A stretch of 64,000 bases of DNA, taken from contig JACPVR010000005.1 of the NCBI GenBank assembly GCA_016197405.1, forward strand, positions 62,001 through 126,000, in the 5' to 3' direction. Made by a program: the position numbers and the translations under genes. This DNA comes from Mycobacterium sp. Lineage in GTDB: Bacteria > Actinomycetota > Actinomycetes > Mycobacteriales > Mycobacteriaceae. A model generated the notes under the pieces. It worked only from the letters and a program-made list of their open reading frames with translations. It was not told the origin of the DNA and searched no databases. This document shows positions 31,303 to 40,128 of this stretch, piece after piece (position 1 is the stretch's first letter; each line of letters starts with the position of its first letter).

Positions 31303-32637
31303 TCACCCAAACGCATCCAACCCCACAACCTCCCTCACCCTCCCCAACGCCTCCCCCAGCGTCTCCAGATCCACCGACCCCAGTGCCAGCCGAATGGCTT
31401 GTGGCACATGCAGTGACACCGCGAACGGCTCGGCCGTCGATACCGAGATTCCTTCGCGCATCAGGGTTGTCACGATGCGGTCGGCGCGGGCCTCCTCTGG
31501 CAGTGGCAGCCAGACGAAGTAGGACGAGGGGTGGCTGACCTGCGGTAGACCCGCCAGCGCCGCACGCGCGATCGATTGCCGAGCCCGCGCGTCCTCCCTC
31601 TTGGCTAGTTCCAGCTCGTCCACGGTGCCGTCACCGAGCCAGCGGCAGGCGATGGCGGTGGTCAGGGCCGGGGTGTTCCAGGTGGTCGCGCGAATCACGC
31701 GTTCCATTGAGGGAACGAAAGCTGTTGGCGCCGAGACGAACCCGACCCGCAGACCGGTGGCCACACTCTTCGACAGCCCGGTCACGTACACCGTCCGCTC
31801 GGGTGCCATCGCGGCGATCGGCTGCGGCGCCTCCCCCGCCAGGTAGGCATAGGAGGCGTCTTCGACGATCAACAGGTCACGCCGGCGCGCGATCTCGACC
31901 ATCCGGGCGCGGCTGGCCACGTCGGTGACCCAGCCGAGCGGATTGTGCATCGTCGGCATCGTGTAGAGCGCACGGACCGGCCGCTGAACGCACAGCGCCT
32001 CCAGGGCATTCAGATCGGGCCCATTGGCGAGCACCGGCACCGCCGCGACATCCAATCGCAAGGTCTGGGCCAGCACCTTGAATCCGGGATAGGTCAACGC
32101 ATCCGCGGCCACCACATCTCCGGGTCCCAGCATCGCCATCAGGGTCACCGCCAACCCGTGCTGGGCACCGTTGACGATCAGAATCTGCTCGGCGTCGACA
32201 TCGAGGCCTCGCCGCCGCAGATGCGATGCGACCGTGGCCCTTTCGTGCGGGCGCCCGCCGTGCGGTTGATACCGCAGCAGCGCGTCCAGGTCGCCGGAGT
32301 TCGCCAGCTCGCGCAGGGCGTGACGCAGGGTGTCGGTCTGCCCCGGCAGCGCGGGATAGTTGAAGCTCAGATCCACGGTGCCCGCGGCCACCGCCTGCTG
32401 ATCGACACCGTGCCCCGGCGGCAGGGCGATATCCCGGACGAACGTGCCGCGCCCCTGCTCCCCGCTGACCAGACCGAGGGCTTCCAGCTCGGCGTAGACA
32501 CGCGACGCCGTCACCAACGCAACGCCCTCGCGGGCAGCGAGCTGGCGATGCGTCGGCAGCCGCGTTCCAGCCGGCAGCCGACCGGAACGGATATCCGCGG
32601 CCAGCGCGTCGACGAGTCCCTTGTACCGAGGCGTCAC
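31303..32637 (-). CDS. MocR-type regulator (GntR-HTH + PLP aminotransferase domain)
   Basis: 444 aa. Residues 1-70 form a GntR winged helix (DIRSGRLPAGTRLPTHRQLA, then GRGTFVRD). The rest is a fold-type I aminotransferase domain: NGAQHGL, MPTMHNPLG and the PLP-binding GLSKSVATGLRVG lysine. MocR proteins sense a PLP-linked ligand and control a neighbouring gene, here most likely the divergent PfpI-type gene 84 bp away. The GTG start is chosen because the HTH begins there. Its far end is AT-poor with no clear terminator apart from the C-rich 31290s. Confidence 0.88.
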   Translation of the reverse strand: MTPRYKGLVDALAADIRSGRLPAGTRLPTHRQLAAREGVALVTASRVYAELEALGLVSGEQGRGTFVRDIALPPGHGVDQQAVAAGTVDLSFNYPALPGQTDTLRHALRELANSGDLDALLRYQPHGGRPHERATVASHLRRRGLDVDAEQILIVNGAQHGLAVTLMAMLGPGDVVAADALTYPGFKVLAQTLRLDVAAVPVLANGPDLNALEALCVQRPVRALYTMPTMHNPLGWVTDVASRARMVEIARRRDLLIVEDASYAYLAGEAPQPIAAMAPERTVYVTGLSKSVATGLRVGFVSAPTAFVPSMERVIRATTWNTPALTTAIACRWLGDGTVDELELAKREDARARQSIARAALAGLPQVSHPSSYFVWLPLPEEARADRIVTTLMREGISVSTAEPFAVSLHVPQAIRLALGSVDLETLGEALGRVREVVGLDAFG

Positions 32638-32643
32638 CAGGCG

Positions 32644-32660
32644 ATTGTATGCATGACAAT
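32644..32660. promoter_or_regulatory. Palindromic operator candidate between divergent genes
   Basis: ATTGTATGCATGACAAT has 5-bp arms ATTGT/ACAAT around ATGCATG and lies 7 bp from the MocR start. A related half-site (TGTATTG) follows at 32668. A MocR binding site is expected in exactly this spacer. Confidence 0.5.
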
Positions 32661-32720
32661 TTCTTGAATGTATTGATCAGCGCCTCCTAGAGTTCGTGCT
32701 TCGACACGAACGGAGTCCCC

Positions 32721-33338
32721 ATGCACATCGCGATCCTCACCTTCGACGGCTACAACGAACTCGATTCGCTCATCGCACTCGGTGTCCTCAACCGGGTCAA
32801 GACGCCGGGCTGGCGGGTGTCGATCGCCTGCCCCACACCGCGGGTCCGATCGATGAACGGCGTCGTCATCGAATCGATGGCCACGCTGGACGAAGCCCGC
32901 AGCGCTGATGCCGTCATAGTCGGCAGCGGGATGAAGACCCGCGATGTGGTGGCCGATGCCGACCTGATGACCGAGCTGCGATTCGACCCGGCGCGCCAAT
33001 TGCTCGGCGCTCAGTGTTCCGGGACCCTGGTGCTCGCGAAACTCGGCCTGCTCGAAGGGGTTCCGGCCTGTACCGATCTGACGACGAAACCGTGGGTCAT
33101 CGAAGCCGGTGTCGAGGTGCTCAACCAGCCGATGTTCGCGAAGGGAAACGTCGCGACCGCCGGCGGCTGCCTGGCATCGCAGTATCTGGCGGCCTGGATG
33201 ATCGCCCGGCTGGAAGGCGTGGACGCCGCCGAAAGTGCGCTGCACTACGTCGCGCCCGTCGGGGAGAAAGACGAATACGTCGCACGCGCGATGCGCAACA
33301 TCACCGCCTACCTGCCCGAAGGTGTCGCCATCGGCTAG
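32721..33338 (+). CDS. DJ-1/PfpI family protein
   Basis: 205 aa. A DJ-1-like fold begins MHIAILTFDGYNELDSLI. The nucleophile elbow is GAQCSGTLVLAKLG (cysteine near residue 99), and a glutamate occurs at the usual early position. Such proteins include amidases, isonitrile hydratase-like enzymes and stress hydrolases. CGGAG precedes the ATG at 5-6 bp. Divergent from the MocR gene, which probably controls it. Confidence 0.85.
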   Translation: MHIAILTFDGYNELDSLIALGVLNRVKTPGWRVSIACPTPRVRSMNGVVIESMATLDEARSADAVIVGSGMKTRDVVADADLMTELRFDPARQLLGAQCSGTLVLAKLGLLEGVPACTDLTTKPWVIEAGVEVLNQPMFAKGNVATAGGCLASQYLAAWMIARLEGVDAAESALHYVAPVGEKDEYVARAMRNITAYLPEGVAIG

Positions 33339-33477
33339 CGGCAGGCCGGCGAGGTGATTTTGACGGTGGTGCAGGCTAGGGTCGTACGCGGCGTTCAGAT
33401 ACCAGCGTCATCGACGCCTGGCTGCATCCTCGTGCTGTCTGGTGATATCAGCCCCAGAAGCTTTCGAGGAGAGTCTC

Positions 33478-33921
33478 TTGGTTACCGCCAGCACACCCGT
33501 GGATGTCTTGTTGGTCGAAGACGACCCCGGCGATGAACTGATCACCCGCGAGGCATTCGAGCAGAACAGCATCGGAAACACCCTGCATGTGGCCCACGAC
33601 GGCCAGGAAGCGCTCGATTTCCTCTACCAGCGCGGCCCGTTCGCCGACGCGCCGCGACCAGGCTTGATCCTGCTGGACCTGAACCTGCCGAAGTACGACG
33701 GCCGGCACATCCTGCAGACCTTGAAGTCCGATGACGAACTGTCGACCATTCCTGTCATCGTGCTGACGACCTCGTCACTGGAAGAGGACGTCCTGCGCAG
33801 CTACCAGCTGCACGCCAACGCCTATGTCACCAAGCCGGTGGACCTCGACCAGTTCATGGCCGCCGTCCGGCAGATCGACGAGTTCTTCATCCAGGTGGTC
33901 CGGCTGCCGCCACGCCGGTGA
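33478..33921 (+). CDS. Stand-alone response regulator (Rcp1-like)
   Basis: 147 aa from a TTG with GAGGAG 6 bp upstream. The receiver fold is complete: acidic pocket VEDDPGDE, phospho-acceptor ILLDLNLPKYDG (Asp near 67), switch threonine VLTTSS and lysine VTKPVD. There is no output domain, as in Rcp1-type regulators that pair with phytochrome-like or hybrid kinases. No kinase gene is adjacent. A membrane GGDEF-EAL protein further right is a possible downstream partner only by guess. Confidence 0.88.
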   Translation: MVTASTPVDVLLVEDDPGDELITREAFEQNSIGNTLHVAHDGQEALDFLYQRGPFADAPRPGLILLDLNLPKYDGRHILQTLKSDDELSTIPVIVLTTSSLEEDVLRSYQLHANAYVTKPVDLDQFMAAVRQIDEFFIQVVRLPPRR

Positions 33922-34491
33922 CCGAGTGCGGTAGATAGAACAGTCCCTGTGGCGTCCGCTCGACTGGCGCGTCCCGCCCACAGGCGGGACACTGGACAGG
34001 CTCCTCCGTCGGCGGGTCGTCAGCCACTGGTTGTCCGCCGGCCGTGCACTCGTCGCTCACGGGAGTGAGCTTTTCCCCGCCGAATCTTGAGCAAACGTGA
34101 CCTCGGACCTATTAACCGTTGGGGATTTTTGCTGACACCCGCTGTCGGTGACACATCACGGCGCCGCCCGCGCCGGAAATCCCACGTCATCGCGGTGCGT
34201 TGCGTCCAGAGCTGCTGCTGAGGCGATGTTTGAGACAGCAACAATACTTTCGTATTGCTCCGGTATTGTTTGCCGCGGCTGTGGCAACCCATAGTTATCC
34301 ACAGCTTGGGGCTTTACCAGGGATTTTGATTTTCAGATTCACCGAACAAGATGGCCGATACGGGCCTACTGTCTCAGTGCCGCACCAAATACCGCAAACA
34401 TGACGGCGGCCCCCTGAGTGCCCGGCGTTACAGCGCCTGGCGGGGGCCGCCCGAACCACCCTTGCCCACTCCGAGGAAGGAAATTGGCTCG
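33922..34491. other. 570-bp intergenic region, no gene seen
   Basis: I see no convincing gene. The stretch 34190-34340 is AT-richer than average and contains CAATAC-TTTC-GTATTG (about 34247-34260) and one exact DnaA-box-like TTATCCACA (34295-34303). One box is not an origin. The left part (33940-34020) is GC-rich with short inverted repeats that may terminate the response-regulator transcript. Confidence 0.4.
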
Positions 34492-34662
34492 ATGAGCACG
34501 ATACATCTCCAGGAAGACCCGCACGGTGCACTTTCGCAACCCTGTAAAACCTGCGGTGCGGGTGCCGGCGAACCCTGTGAGGACTACGCCAACGGCTGGA
34601 TCGTCGCGGCCGCCCAACCCCATGCCCATCGGGTCGAGGCGGCCCGCAGATTCGTGCAGTGA
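34492..34662 (+). CDS. Small zinc-ribbon protein
   Basis: 56 aa with GAGGAAGG 9-15 bp before the ATG. PCKTCGAGAGEPCEDY and HAHRVEAARRF give the C-x2-CG-x4-G-x2-C plus histidine pattern of a small actinobacterial zinc-finger family. Function unknown. Confidence 0.6.
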   Translation: MSTIHLQEDPHGALSQPCKTCGAGAGEPCEDYANGWIVAAAQPHAHRVEAARRFVQ

Positions 34663-34727
34663 CCTGGCAATAATGTCGGCACCGCCATCCCGCCGAGTGC
34701 GCCGACGGGGTGCTAGGTTGACCCACG

Positions 34728-35054
34728 ATGAGCGCGGCCGGCGAATTCAAGATCGTGGTGATGGACGGGCCGACCGCTTCGGCCCTGGCGCAAATTCTGC
34801 CGCTGCTCTTGCTCACCCTGCTCATCGAACTGCGCCGCACCGCACTGCACCGCACATTGTCCCGGCTTGTCGTCGGTGCCTGCTTCTTCCTATTCGGCGT
34901 CATCGAGACGGTCCTGGTGCTCTCCATCGACGGCGAGCTGTTCCCGTTCCAATGGGGTGACCTATTGTCGGCGCTCGTCATCTTCGGCCTGCTCACGATG
35001 ATCTTCCTGATCGCCATGGTCGACACCCGCGAACGGCCCGCCGACGGCCACTGA
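34728..35054 (+). CDS. Small membrane protein
   Basis: 108 aa with three hydrophobic segments at about residues 20-36, 45-65 and 75-96, and charged ends. No family is recognised; the ATG at 34728 gives a short polar N-terminus before the first helix. It precedes another small membrane protein by 23 bp and may share its transcript. Confidence 0.6.
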   Translation: MSAAGEFKIVVMDGPTASALAQILPLLLLTLLIELRRTALHRTLSRLVVGACFFLFGVIETVLVLSIDGELFPFQWGDLLSALVIFGLLTMIFLIAMVDTRERPADGH

Positions 35055-35077
35055 GGCTGCCCGCTAACGTCGGACAT

Positions 35078-35275
35078 ATGAACCGTGTCCTGGTTGGCGT
35101 CGTGATCGGCTTCGGCGTACTCATCGCCCTGTTCGGCTCGCTTTTCACCCTGCAGGGCCTGGGGGCGGTGCAGGGCAGCCCGATGAGCAATACCGTCACC
35201 TGGACCGTCCTGGGCCCGATCATCGCGCTGATCGGGCTCTTGATCGCCTATGCGGGCTGGCGCTGGCGCAAGTGA
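35078..35275 (+). CDS. Small membrane protein
   Basis: 65 aa with two transmembrane helices (LVGVVIGFGVLIALFGSL and VLGPIIALIGLLIAYAGW) and a basic C-terminus WRWRK. Typical of small conserved actinobacterial membrane proteins; role unknown. Confidence 0.6.
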   Translation: MNRVLVGVVIGFGVLIALFGSLFTLQGLGAVQGSPMSNTVTWTVLGPIIALIGLLIAYAGWRWRK

Positions 35276-35294
35276 GGACCGTGAAGTCAGGGGC

Positions 35295-35555
35295 CTAGGC
35301 CGACACTTCACCGATCTGCGGGTACCGGCGGTGCAGCCGGTCGATCAACGCATGGGCCTTGGCTACGTCGCGACGCAAGTCGTTGGCCTCCCGGCGCATG
35401 GCCAGATCGCGGTGCGAGCGCCCCGGCCGGGTCTGGCTCTCGACCTTGCCCAGCCGCGCCGACAACACGGCGATCTGTTCCCGTAGAGCGAGGACCAACA
35501 GCTGGGCTTGGGCGGCATCCGGATCAACGACCACGGCGGAATCTTCGCACTTCAT
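35295..35555 (-). CDS. Small coiled-coil protein
   Basis: 86 aa from the ATG at 35555. Continuous helix with heptads (LLVLALREQIAVLSARLGKV, then REANDLRRDVAKAHALIDRL) and a short C-terminal tail YPQIGEV. Convergent with the small membrane protein gene. No domain recognised. Confidence 0.55.
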   Translation of the reverse strand: MKCEDSAVVVDPDAAQAQLLVLALREQIAVLSARLGKVESQTRPGRSHRDLAMRREANDLRRDVAKAHALIDRLHRRYPQIGEVSA

Positions 35556-36055
35556 GGGCCCGAACGCAGACCGATGAACGCCCCGCGACCACCGACCGTC
35601 TAACACGTGAACCGCCCCGCCGCGTCAGGGCGGTGAAACCGACCGCCCGCACGGCCGGTGTACAGCCGCGAGGGCAACGTCGCACACACCCGGGGTAATT
35701 CACACGTGTCAATACGTCAGCAACCTCAACACGCCAATCCCGACACACCGAAACACCTTTGTTGCTGGGACCGTAAAAAGTTCCAAAAAGTGCGAATCTA
35801 GCAATCATTTTCAGGCCCGGATTGACGGACGCGCTAATTTGCATCCTCGCAGCTCCGCAGAGGTTTTTGTGCCGTTATCAATTTGAATGCGTCACCGCGT
35901 CCGAAACTCAGCAATTGATTGATAAACTCGGTCTCGATGTGCACCGTCAGATCAAAACTAACGGTCCGGAAAATATTGGGGAGTTTAGGACGCAGTTTCG
36001 CTGGGTAGCGGCCAGAATGGTCCCAAGTAGCACACACACGGGAGCGGTGACAACG
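35556..36055. other. 500-bp intergenic region, no supported gene
   Basis: The segment 35760-36000 is AT-rich for this genome and is read through by an open frame upstream of the 36056 gene, but its composition and predicted peptide are unlike coding sequence. TTGACG at 35823 is a possible -35. I see no RNA gene. Confidence 0.35.
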
Positions 36056-36319
36056 ATGTCGACAATGATGATTGGCCTTTACGCGGCGGGCACCCTGATC
36101 GCACTGATGGGGATGTTCGTCGTCGCCCCACACTTCGAGGCCGACCAATCCGTGCCACGCCGCGGCGCTTTCGCCGTACTGGGCGCATCACTATGGCCCA
36201 TCCTGGTCGTCGGCCTGCTGGAGTTCGCCTCCGTGGTCGCCTACCGCAAGACCGTCGGGCGCAACCAGCCGCAGCCTTTCCGTCGCGATATGTCCAGCGG
36301 CCGGCTCATCTCGCACTAG
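36056..36319 (+). CDS. Small membrane protein
   Basis: 87 aa from the ATG at 36056 with GGGAGCGG upstream. Two hydrophobic segments (MIGLYAAGTLIALMGMFVV and LGASLWPILVVGLLEFASVV) and a basic C-terminus. It lies just left of the clpC2 operators. Function unknown. Confidence 0.55.
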   Translation: MSTMMIGLYAAGTLIALMGMFVVAPHFEADQSVPRRGAFAVLGASLWPILVVGLLEFASVVAYRKTVGRNQPQPFRRDMSSGRLISH

Positions 36320-36332
36320 GCCACACACCACC

Positions 36333-36377
36333 GTCAACCTTTCGTTGACGAAATGATCGCGTCAACCTATCGTTGAC
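36333..36377 (+). promoter_or_regulatory. clpC2 leaderless promoter with paired operators
   Basis: Two 17-bp palindromes with identical GTCAAC/GTTGAC arms: GTCAACCTTTCGTTGAC (36333-36349) and GTCAACCTATCGTTGAC (36361-36377), 28 bp centre to centre. A -35 TTGACG (36345-36350) falls in the first and a -10 TATCGT (36368-36373) in the second, with a 17-bp spacer. The expected start is at or beside the ATG (36380), so the mRNA should be leaderless. The downstream protein has an HTH, so autorepression is likely. Confidence 0.8.
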
Positions 36378-36379
36378 GC

Positions 36380-37120
36380 ATGAGCGAAGCTCCACTCCCA
36401 CCCACGCAGATCACCAACCCGGTCAGCCTCGACACCCTGATCCGGGCCATCACCGCCGTCCACAGTGACGCGCTCGACCAGCTCAGTGACGCCGTGCTGG
36501 CTGCCGAAGCCCTCGGCGACGTCGCCGACCACCTCATCGGACATTTCGTCGACCAGGCCCGCCGCTCCGGTGCGTCCTGGACCGATATCGGCAAGAGCAT
36601 GGGCGTCACCAAACAAGCCGCCCAGAAACGCTTCGTACCGAAAGCCGACACCGGGCCGCTGGACCCCACCGCCGGATTCGCGCGATTCACCCCACGGGCC
36701 CGCAATGTCGTCGTCGCGGCACAGAATGCCGCAAGCGCGGCACACAACAGCGAGATCGGACCCGAGCACCTGCTGCTCGGGCTGCTGGCCGACAGCAGCT
36801 CCCTGGCCAACGTCCTGATGGTCAAACAAGGTGTCACCGCCGAAGCCGTCCGCGGGGCGGTGACGCTGCCCGAAGCCGGCACCACCCGACCCGAGCTGAT
36901 CCCGTTCAACGGACCGGCCAAGAAGGTCCTGGAACTGACCTTCCGCGAAGCGCTGCGCCTCGGGCACAACTACATCGGCACCGAACACCTGCTGCTCGCC
37001 CTGCTCGAATGCGAGGACGGCGATGGTCCGCTGCACCGCGTGGGGCTGGACAAGAACCGGGTGGAAGCCGACCTCGCCAGCGCCCTGAAGGCCATTGCCG
37101 ATACCGCCGGATCCGGGTAA
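36380..37120 (+). CDS. clpC2: ClpC2-like protein: HTH plus Clp N-terminal repeats
   Basis: 246 aa. An HTH-like region (WTDIGKSMGVTKQAAQKRF, residues 67-85) precedes two Clp N-terminal repeats (FTPRARNVVVAAQNAA with IGPEHLLLGLL; then AKKVLELTFREALRLGH with IGTEHLLLALLE). No AAA module is present, so it is not an unfoldase. In mycobacteria this protein resembles the ClpC1 N-domain, and I recall work showing that it binds ClpC1-targeting antibiotics such as cyclomarin and represses its own gene. The double operator over the promoter supports that. Matches the Rv2667 position. Confidence 0.88.
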   Translation: MSEAPLPPTQITNPVSLDTLIRAITAVHSDALDQLSDAVLAAEALGDVADHLIGHFVDQARRSGASWTDIGKSMGVTKQAAQKRFVPKADTGPLDPTAGFARFTPRARNVVVAAQNAASAAHNSEIGPEHLLLGLLADSSSLANVLMVKQGVTAEAVRGAVTLPEAGTTRPELIPFNGPAKKVLELTFREALRLGHNYIGTEHLLLALLECEDGDGPLHRVGLDKNRVEADLASALKAIADTAGSG

Positions 37121-37151
37121 CCCGACGCCGGCCCGAGCGCAGTGTGCCATC

Positions 37152-37694
37152 ATGCCGAACATGTACCGCTGGTTCGCGCTTCTGGTCGGGATCCTCACCA
37201 TTGCGACCGTGGGCCTCGGTCCCGCCGCCGCCCCGGCAGCCGCCGAAGGCACCCCGATCGGCAACCTCGGTGACACCCTGCGGGTCGACTACATGGGCAT
37301 CGTCGCCGATGTCACCGTGCATGACGTGCTGCCCACCGATCCCCCGCCCGGCTACGCCCCGACCGGATCGCCGCGCTGGCGCAACGAAGGCGGCCCCTGG
37401 CGCGCCGGGGTGACAGTACACACGGTGCAGACCCCGACCCCGTACGCGCAGGCGCTGGCGTTCTCCTTCAACGGCGTCACCCCGTTCGCCGACGCCTACG
37501 CTCCCAAGCGCACCGACGCTCCCGACGCGCTGGACACCGCGCTGCTCAACGCCCCGGCCGGCGCCACCGTCAACGGCAACGTCTACTGGCAGGTCTACCG
37601 GGCCGGCGTCACCAACGTGATCCTGCTCGACCCGGTGACCGGTCAGCACCTGGCGCAGTGGAACCTGTTCCCCCCGGGAGCACCGCTACCATGA
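37152..37694 (+). CDS. Exported protein, DUF1942/MPT63-like
   Basis: 180 aa with a signal peptide (MYRWFALLVGILTIATVGLG, cleavage after PAAAEG or nearby). The mature part has beta-strand repeats (LGDTLRVDYMGIVADVTV, YWQVYRAGVTNVILLDP) like the immunoglobulin-fold MPT63/DUF1942 secreted proteins. It follows clpC2 as Rv2668 does in M. tuberculosis. Starts at 37152 or 37161 are both possible. Function unknown. Confidence 0.72.
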   Translation: MPNMYRWFALLVGILTIATVGLGPAAAPAAAEGTPIGNLGDTLRVDYMGIVADVTVHDVLPTDPPPGYAPTGSPRWRNEGGPWRAGVTVHTVQTPTPYAQALAFSFNGVTPFADAYAPKRTDAPDALDTALLNAPAGATVNGNVYWQVYRAGVTNVILLDPVTGQHLAQWNLFPPGAPLP

Positions 37695-37700
37695 CGTCTC

Positions 37701-38267
37701 ATGGCCGTCACCGTCACGGCGGCGACAACCGCCGGGCTCACCGAACTCGCCGACGTCGCCGCACGCACCTTCCCGCTGGCCTGCCCGCCCGCCGTCAGCG
37801 CCGAGAACGTGGCGGCGTTCATCGCCGCCAACCTGTCGGCCGCCAGATTCGCCGACTATCTGCAAGACCCGGACCGGGCCGTCTTCACCGCGGTCGACGA
37901 CGGCCGAATCGTCGGATACGCCATGCTGATTCACGGTGTGCCCGATGACGCCGATGTGCAGCGCGCCGTCACCGCGCGGCCGGCGGTCGAACTGTCCAAG
38001 ATCTACGTGCTACCGGAAAGCCACGGCGGGACCACCTCCGCGGCACTGCTGCAGGCGGTGCTGGACTACGCGCTCGACTGCGGGGCGCACTGCCTGTGGC
38101 TCGGCGTCAATCAGCAAAACCAACGCGCACAACGCTTTTACGGCAAACACCAGTTCACGGTGGCCGGAACCAAGACCTTCACACTCGGCGCCGCCGTCGA
38201 GCAGGACTACGTAATGGTGCGCCCGCTACCCGGCCATCCCGGCGGCGGTCAGCGCCAACAGCCGTGA
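37701..38267 (+). CDS. GNAT N-acetyltransferase
   Basis: 188 aa. The GNAT core is visible: a strand DDGRIVGYAMLIHG, the acetyl-CoA strand ELSKIYVLPESHGG(T)TSAAL with the Q/R-x-x-G/A-like turn, and the closing WLGVNQQNQRAQRFYGKHQF. Matches Rv2669. It starts 6 bp after the upstream stop. Its last 42 bp overlap the convergent AFG1-type gene. Substrate unknown. Confidence 0.87.
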   Translation: MAVTVTAATTAGLTELADVAARTFPLACPPAVSAENVAAFIAANLSAARFADYLQDPDRAVFTAVDDGRIVGYAMLIHGVPDDADVQRAVTARPAVELSKIYVLPESHGGTTSAALLQAVLDYALDCGAHCLWLGVNQQNQRAQRFYGKHQFTVAGTKTFTLGAAVEQDYVMVRPLPGHPGGGQRQQP

Positions 38268-39293
38268 CGTCGCGCGCAGATACTTCTTGCGGTAACCACC
38301 GGCCAGCATCTCCTCGCTGAAAACGGTGTCGAGTTTGGCGCCCGAGGCCACCACCGGCACGCCGGCGTCATAGAGCCGGTCGGTCAACGCCACCAGCCGC
38401 AGCGCCACACTCTGATCCTCGATGGCGTGCACACCGGTGATGAACACCTCGGCCACGCCCTCGATCAGGGTCAGGTAGCGCGACGGATGCATGGTCGCCA
38501 GGTGTTTGCACAGCGCATCGAAATCATCGAGGGTGGCGCCCGGCACGGCCGCGGCCCGCTCGGCGACCTGCTGATCGGTCAACGGCTCCGGGGCGGGCGG
38601 CAAGCCACGGTGTCGGTAGTCCGGACCTTCGATCCGCACGGTGGTGAAAATCTTTGACAGCGTGTTGATCTCACGCATGAAGTCCTGCGCTGCGAACCGT
38701 CCCTCACCGAGCTGTTCGGGCAGTGTGTTCGACGTCGCCGCGATCGAGACACCGCGCTCCACCAACTGGGAGAGCATCCGCGACACCAGAGTCGTATTAC
38801 CGGGATCGTCGAGTTCGAACTCGTCGATGCAGACCACGACGTAGTCGGCCAGCAGCTCGATGCACTCCACGAAACCGAAGACCCCGGCCAGCTGCGTGAG
38901 CTCACCGAACGTCGCGAACGCGGCAGGCCCCACCCCGGCGTCGGCCAGCGTGTAGTAGGTCGAGGCCAGCAGGTGGGTCTTGCCGACACCGAATCCACCG
39001 TCCAGATACAGCCCGACACCCGGCAGCACCTCACGCTTGCCGAACATCTTCTTCTTGCCGGCGCGGCGCTGCTGGGCCTGAGCGCAGAACCCACGGCACG
39101 ACTCCACGGCCGCCGCCTGGCTGGGCTCGGCGGGGTCGGGCCGGTAGGTGTCGAAACTGACGTCGTTGAACGTCGGCGGCGGGACCAGCTGGGCGATCAG
39201 ACGTTCCGGTGAGACCGTCGGATGCCGGTCGACGAGATGGCCGACCCCGGTGCCCTCACCGGGTGTGGGCTGCTCGGAGCGCGGGGCGGACAT
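38226..39293 (-). CDS. zapE: AFG1/ZapE-family ATPase
   Basis: 355 aa. Walker A GGFGVGKTHLLAS, Walker B VVCIDEFELDDPGN, sensor SNTLPEQLGEGRF and the arginine-finger region EINTLSKIFTTV are all present, with the family-typical C-terminus. ZapE proteins associate with FtsZ in proteobacteria; actinobacterial members are uncharacterised and correspond to Rv2670c. Convergent with the GNAT gene with a 42-bp overlap at the 3' ends. Confidence 0.88.
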   Translation of the reverse strand: MSAPRSEQPTPGEGTGVGHLVDRHPTVSPERLIAQLVPPPTFNDVSFDTYRPDPAEPSQAAAVESCRGFCAQAQQRRAGKKKMFGKREVLPGVGLYLDGGFGVGKTHLLASTYYTLADAGVGPAAFATFGELTQLAGVFGFVECIELLADYVVVCIDEFELDDPGNTTLVSRMLSQLVERGVSIAATSNTLPEQLGEGRFAAQDFMREINTLSKIFTTVRIEGPDYRHRGLPPAPEPLTDQQVAERAAAVPGATLDDFDALCKHLATMHPSRYLTLIEGVAEVFITGVHAIEDQSVALRLVALTDRLYDAGVPVVASGAKLDTVFSEEMLAGGYRKKYLRATSRLLALTAAGMAG

Positions 39294-39328
39294 GCAGGCA
39301 CCTTAGCGGGCGTGCTGCAATCGTCCTT

Positions 39329-40099
39329 ATGGCCGATGCCGACGCTGGGACGCAACTCACACTGCTGGGCAGCACCGAAACGGTGACCGAGGACCGCCTC
39401 GAAGACCTCTACGCCTACCCCGACGCGCTCGAAAAGCCCTGGGTGCGATCCAACTTCATCAGCAGCCTGGACGGCGGCGCGACCGCCGACGGCAAGTCCG
39501 GTGATCTGGCCGGCCCCGGCGACCGCGCACTGTTCCAGGTGATGCGCCAGCTTGCCGACATCGTGGTGGTGGGCGCGGGCACCGTGCGGGTGGAGAACTA
39601 CGGCGGCGTCAAACTCGGTGCCGCCGTCCGCCAGGCCCGCCGCCTGCGCGGCCAGGCCGAGGTCCCGCCGATCGGCATCGTCACCGCGTCCGGCCACCTG
39701 GAACGCGATATGAAGGTGTTCACCCAGACCGAGGTGGCACCGCTGGTGTTCACCTCCACCGACGCCGCCGCCGCGACCCGGGCACAGCTCGGCGACACCG
39801 CCGAGGTGCTGGACTGCTCAGGTGCCGACCCGGCAGCGGTGGACATCACCGCGGTGCTCGCCACCGTGGCGCAGCGCGGTCTGCTGCGGGTGCTCACCGA
39901 GGGCGGACCCAGCCTGCACGGAACGTTCATCGACGCCGGACTGCTCGACGAACTGTGCCTGTCGGTGGCGCCGACACTGGCCGGCGGACAGGCCCGCCGC
40001 ATCGCCAGCGGACCCGGGCAGGCGCTGACCCCGATGCGGCGCGGCCATCTGCTCGCCGACGACGCGGGCTATCTGTACACGCGCTACGTACGCCGGTGA
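39329..40099 (+). CDS. RibD C-terminal-like reductase
   Basis: 256 aa. RibD_C (DHFR-like) fold: WVRSNFISSLDGGATADGKS at residues 33-52, VVGAGTVRVENY, the NADPH-loop LLRVLTEGGPSLHG and SVAPTLAGG. This is the Rv2671 position. Homologues are flavin-pathway or dihydrofolate-reductase-like enzymes; Rv2671 has been linked to DHFR-type activity from memory. No deaminase domain is attached, so it is not a full RibD. Translation starts at the ATG at 39329. Confidence 0.85.
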   Translation: MADADAGTQLTLLGSTETVTEDRLEDLYAYPDALEKPWVRSNFISSLDGGATADGKSGDLAGPGDRALFQVMRQLADIVVVGAGTVRVENYGGVKLGAAVRQARRLRGQAEVPPIGIVTASGHLERDMKVFTQTEVAPLVFTSTDAAAATRAQLGDTAEVLDCSGADPAAVDITAVLATVAQRGLLRVLTEGGPSLHGTFIDAGLLDELCLSVAPTLAGGQARRIASGPGQALTPMRRGHLLADDAGYLYTRYVRR

Positions 40100-40128
40100 C
40101 GGCAGGTCCTATCGCTACTGTGGGCTGC

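Noticed and set aside
34295..34303. Chromosomal origin (DnaA box)
   Set aside because: Only one TTATCCACA in the region, no dnaA-dnaN context and no cluster of boxes.
35822..36055. N-terminal extension of the 36056 membrane protein
   Set aside because: The segment is AT-rich with no coding-like codon use; the internal ATG has a ribosome-binding site and precedes the first membrane helix.
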